In this document: piece after piece, positions 63,131 through 64,000 of the stretch | Position numbering within the stretch: the stretch's first letter is position 1 | Layout of the letters: each line of letters opens with the position of its first letter | Assembly (NCBI GenBank): GCA_001599815.1 | Contig: BCIA01000005.1 | Coordinates: forward strand, 3,232,472 to 3,296,471 | DNA: 64,000 nt | Reading direction: 5' to 3' | Origin: Furcasterigmium furcatum | Taxonomy: Eukaryota; Ascomycota; Sordariomycetes; Glomerellales; Plectosphaerellaceae | Made by a program: the position numbers and the translations under genes | Notes under the pieces: generated by a model | What the model saw: only the letters and a program-made list of their open reading frames with translations | The model's database searches: none | What the model was told of the DNA's origin: nothing

Positions 63131-64000
63131 TTTGAAGGATTGACGGGAGTCTGGTGAAGAATGAACGAGGTGGTACGAGGAGTTCGACGAGGTCGGTGCT
63201 GGTTGTCTTGAGACTGGTGGTCAAGTTGGAAGGGTGAGGATGAGAAGGGGAAGAAGATGCGGCGGAGGGGCCAGGTGGAGGGGAAAGGCAAGGTCGATAT
63301 AATTTTTTTCCTCAATTTGTTATTGGGCCTCGCCCGCCAGCCGGCCAAAGTGTATGGGACAGAGGGTGGGCACTCCCAAGGCCTCCTCCCCTCTTCGCTC
63401 CCAGTCACTAGGTAGGTAGGGGGGGCGGCACCGGGAAGGACAGGACGGGGCCCGACCCAGGGGCCGACTCACAGCGGGCAGTGGCAGTGGCAGTGGGACA
63501 CTGGGCACCCACGCCTCCTCCTCGACTGCCTGTTGATGACTGACAGCCCGAGAACCTTGAACCCCGCGCTCATGCCGACGAGCCAGTGAACTCTCTGTCC
63601 TGCCAGCTGGAGGCGATCCAAACAGCCACAGGGCTTGCTGGAAGACTCACACCGGGTTACCCACCCGACTCTTCGCCGTCCAAACGGTTGAAATGGCTCG
63701 AAGAGGCTAATCACTGTATCCAGCCGGCGGGGTCTTGTGCACCTCAGAATATGTCTTGGCTTGTCCTTTGTGCTGCGCGTCATAACTCTGCCTGCCTGCC
63801 TGCGCTGGCCCGTCTTCTCTGCAGCGACAAGACGCATCCTCAATGGGCTCTTCACAAAGTGCGTGTGGACAGTCGGGGTGTGGTCTCTTTGTTTGGTGCA
63901 AGCAGTCAAAAGTGTGTGACTGCTGGGAGCCGATGATCCACACCACAGAGATCTGATCTCGCGCTGAATAAGGACGACCCCACGGCGGGTATCGATGGGG
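63131..64000. promoter_or_regulatory. eIF5A promoter and right window edge
   Basis: 870 bp. CT/GA-rich leader sequence lies next to the eIF5A start. An AT-rich patch at 63297-63320 and a GGTAGGTAGGGGGGG run at 63412-63426 follow upstream. No gene is supported to the window end. Confidence 0.45.

Overview
The window is nuclear DNA of a filamentous ascomycete. Genes carry short spliceosomal introns (mostly 50-75 nt, GT..AG, CTGAC/CTAAC-like branch sites), intergenic DNA is compact and fairly GC-rich, and the gene set is fungal: Zn2Cys6 and GATA regulators, ERG5, DASH subunit ASK1, RRN5/RRN7, SRF1 and a mitochondrial K+/H+ exchange protein. The protein sequences look most like Sordariomycetes (Glomerellales/Hypocreales type), but I cannot name the species. 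I see 28 protein-coding genes (one truncated at the left edge) and two intron-bearing tRNA genes. I see no transposon, CRISPR array or rRNA.

Left part (1-13 kb). It holds the 3' end of a SWIM/RING zinc-finger gene and a YeeE/YedE (TsuA-like) sulfur-compound permease. A tight block follows: a Yhm2-type mitochondrial citrate carrier, an RraA-family aldolase, a PrpF-family isomerase with a presequence-like N-terminus, a mitochondrial aconitase paralogue, and a Zn2Cys6 regulator divergent from the aconitase. A zeta-crystallin-like oxidoreductase comes next. Carrier and aldolase share one divergent promoter, and aconitase and regulator share another. The block looks like a small pathway cluster for tricarboxylate or oxo-tricarboxylate metabolism. 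It is my best candidate for an undescribed system.

Middle (13-33 kb). An intron-containing tRNA with an alanine-like anticodon and a proline-like body is followed by KRR1 (rRNA processing), an AreB/ASD4-type GATA factor, an orphan one-TM protein, a mitochondrial K+/H+ exchange family protein, SRF1, the SCF cullin (CUL1, with a GC-AG intron), RRG7, MED21, an SDT1-type pyrimidine 5'-nucleotidase (29-nt exon) and an 860-residue disordered Pro/Tyr-rich protein. From 32.7 to 36.0 kb I find no convincing gene.

Right part (36-64 kb). It holds a multi-KH RNA-binding protein, tRNA-Gly(UCC) with an intron, IRC3 (mitochondrial helicase), RRN5, EAF7 (NuA4; an in-frame TAG precedes a 97-codon basic tail), a gamma-tubulin complex protein, ASK1, ERG5 (CYP61), a mitochondrial rhodanese, a YIP1-family protein, the ubiquitin-L40 fusion (start codon split by an intron, then a 7-nt exon), RRN7 and eIF5A. 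These are mostly housekeeping genes, and several (KRR1, RRN5, RRN7, L40, eIF5A) serve ribosome production and translation. Exon limits were read by eye from splice signals, reading frame and family similarity; they are predictions, not transcript data.
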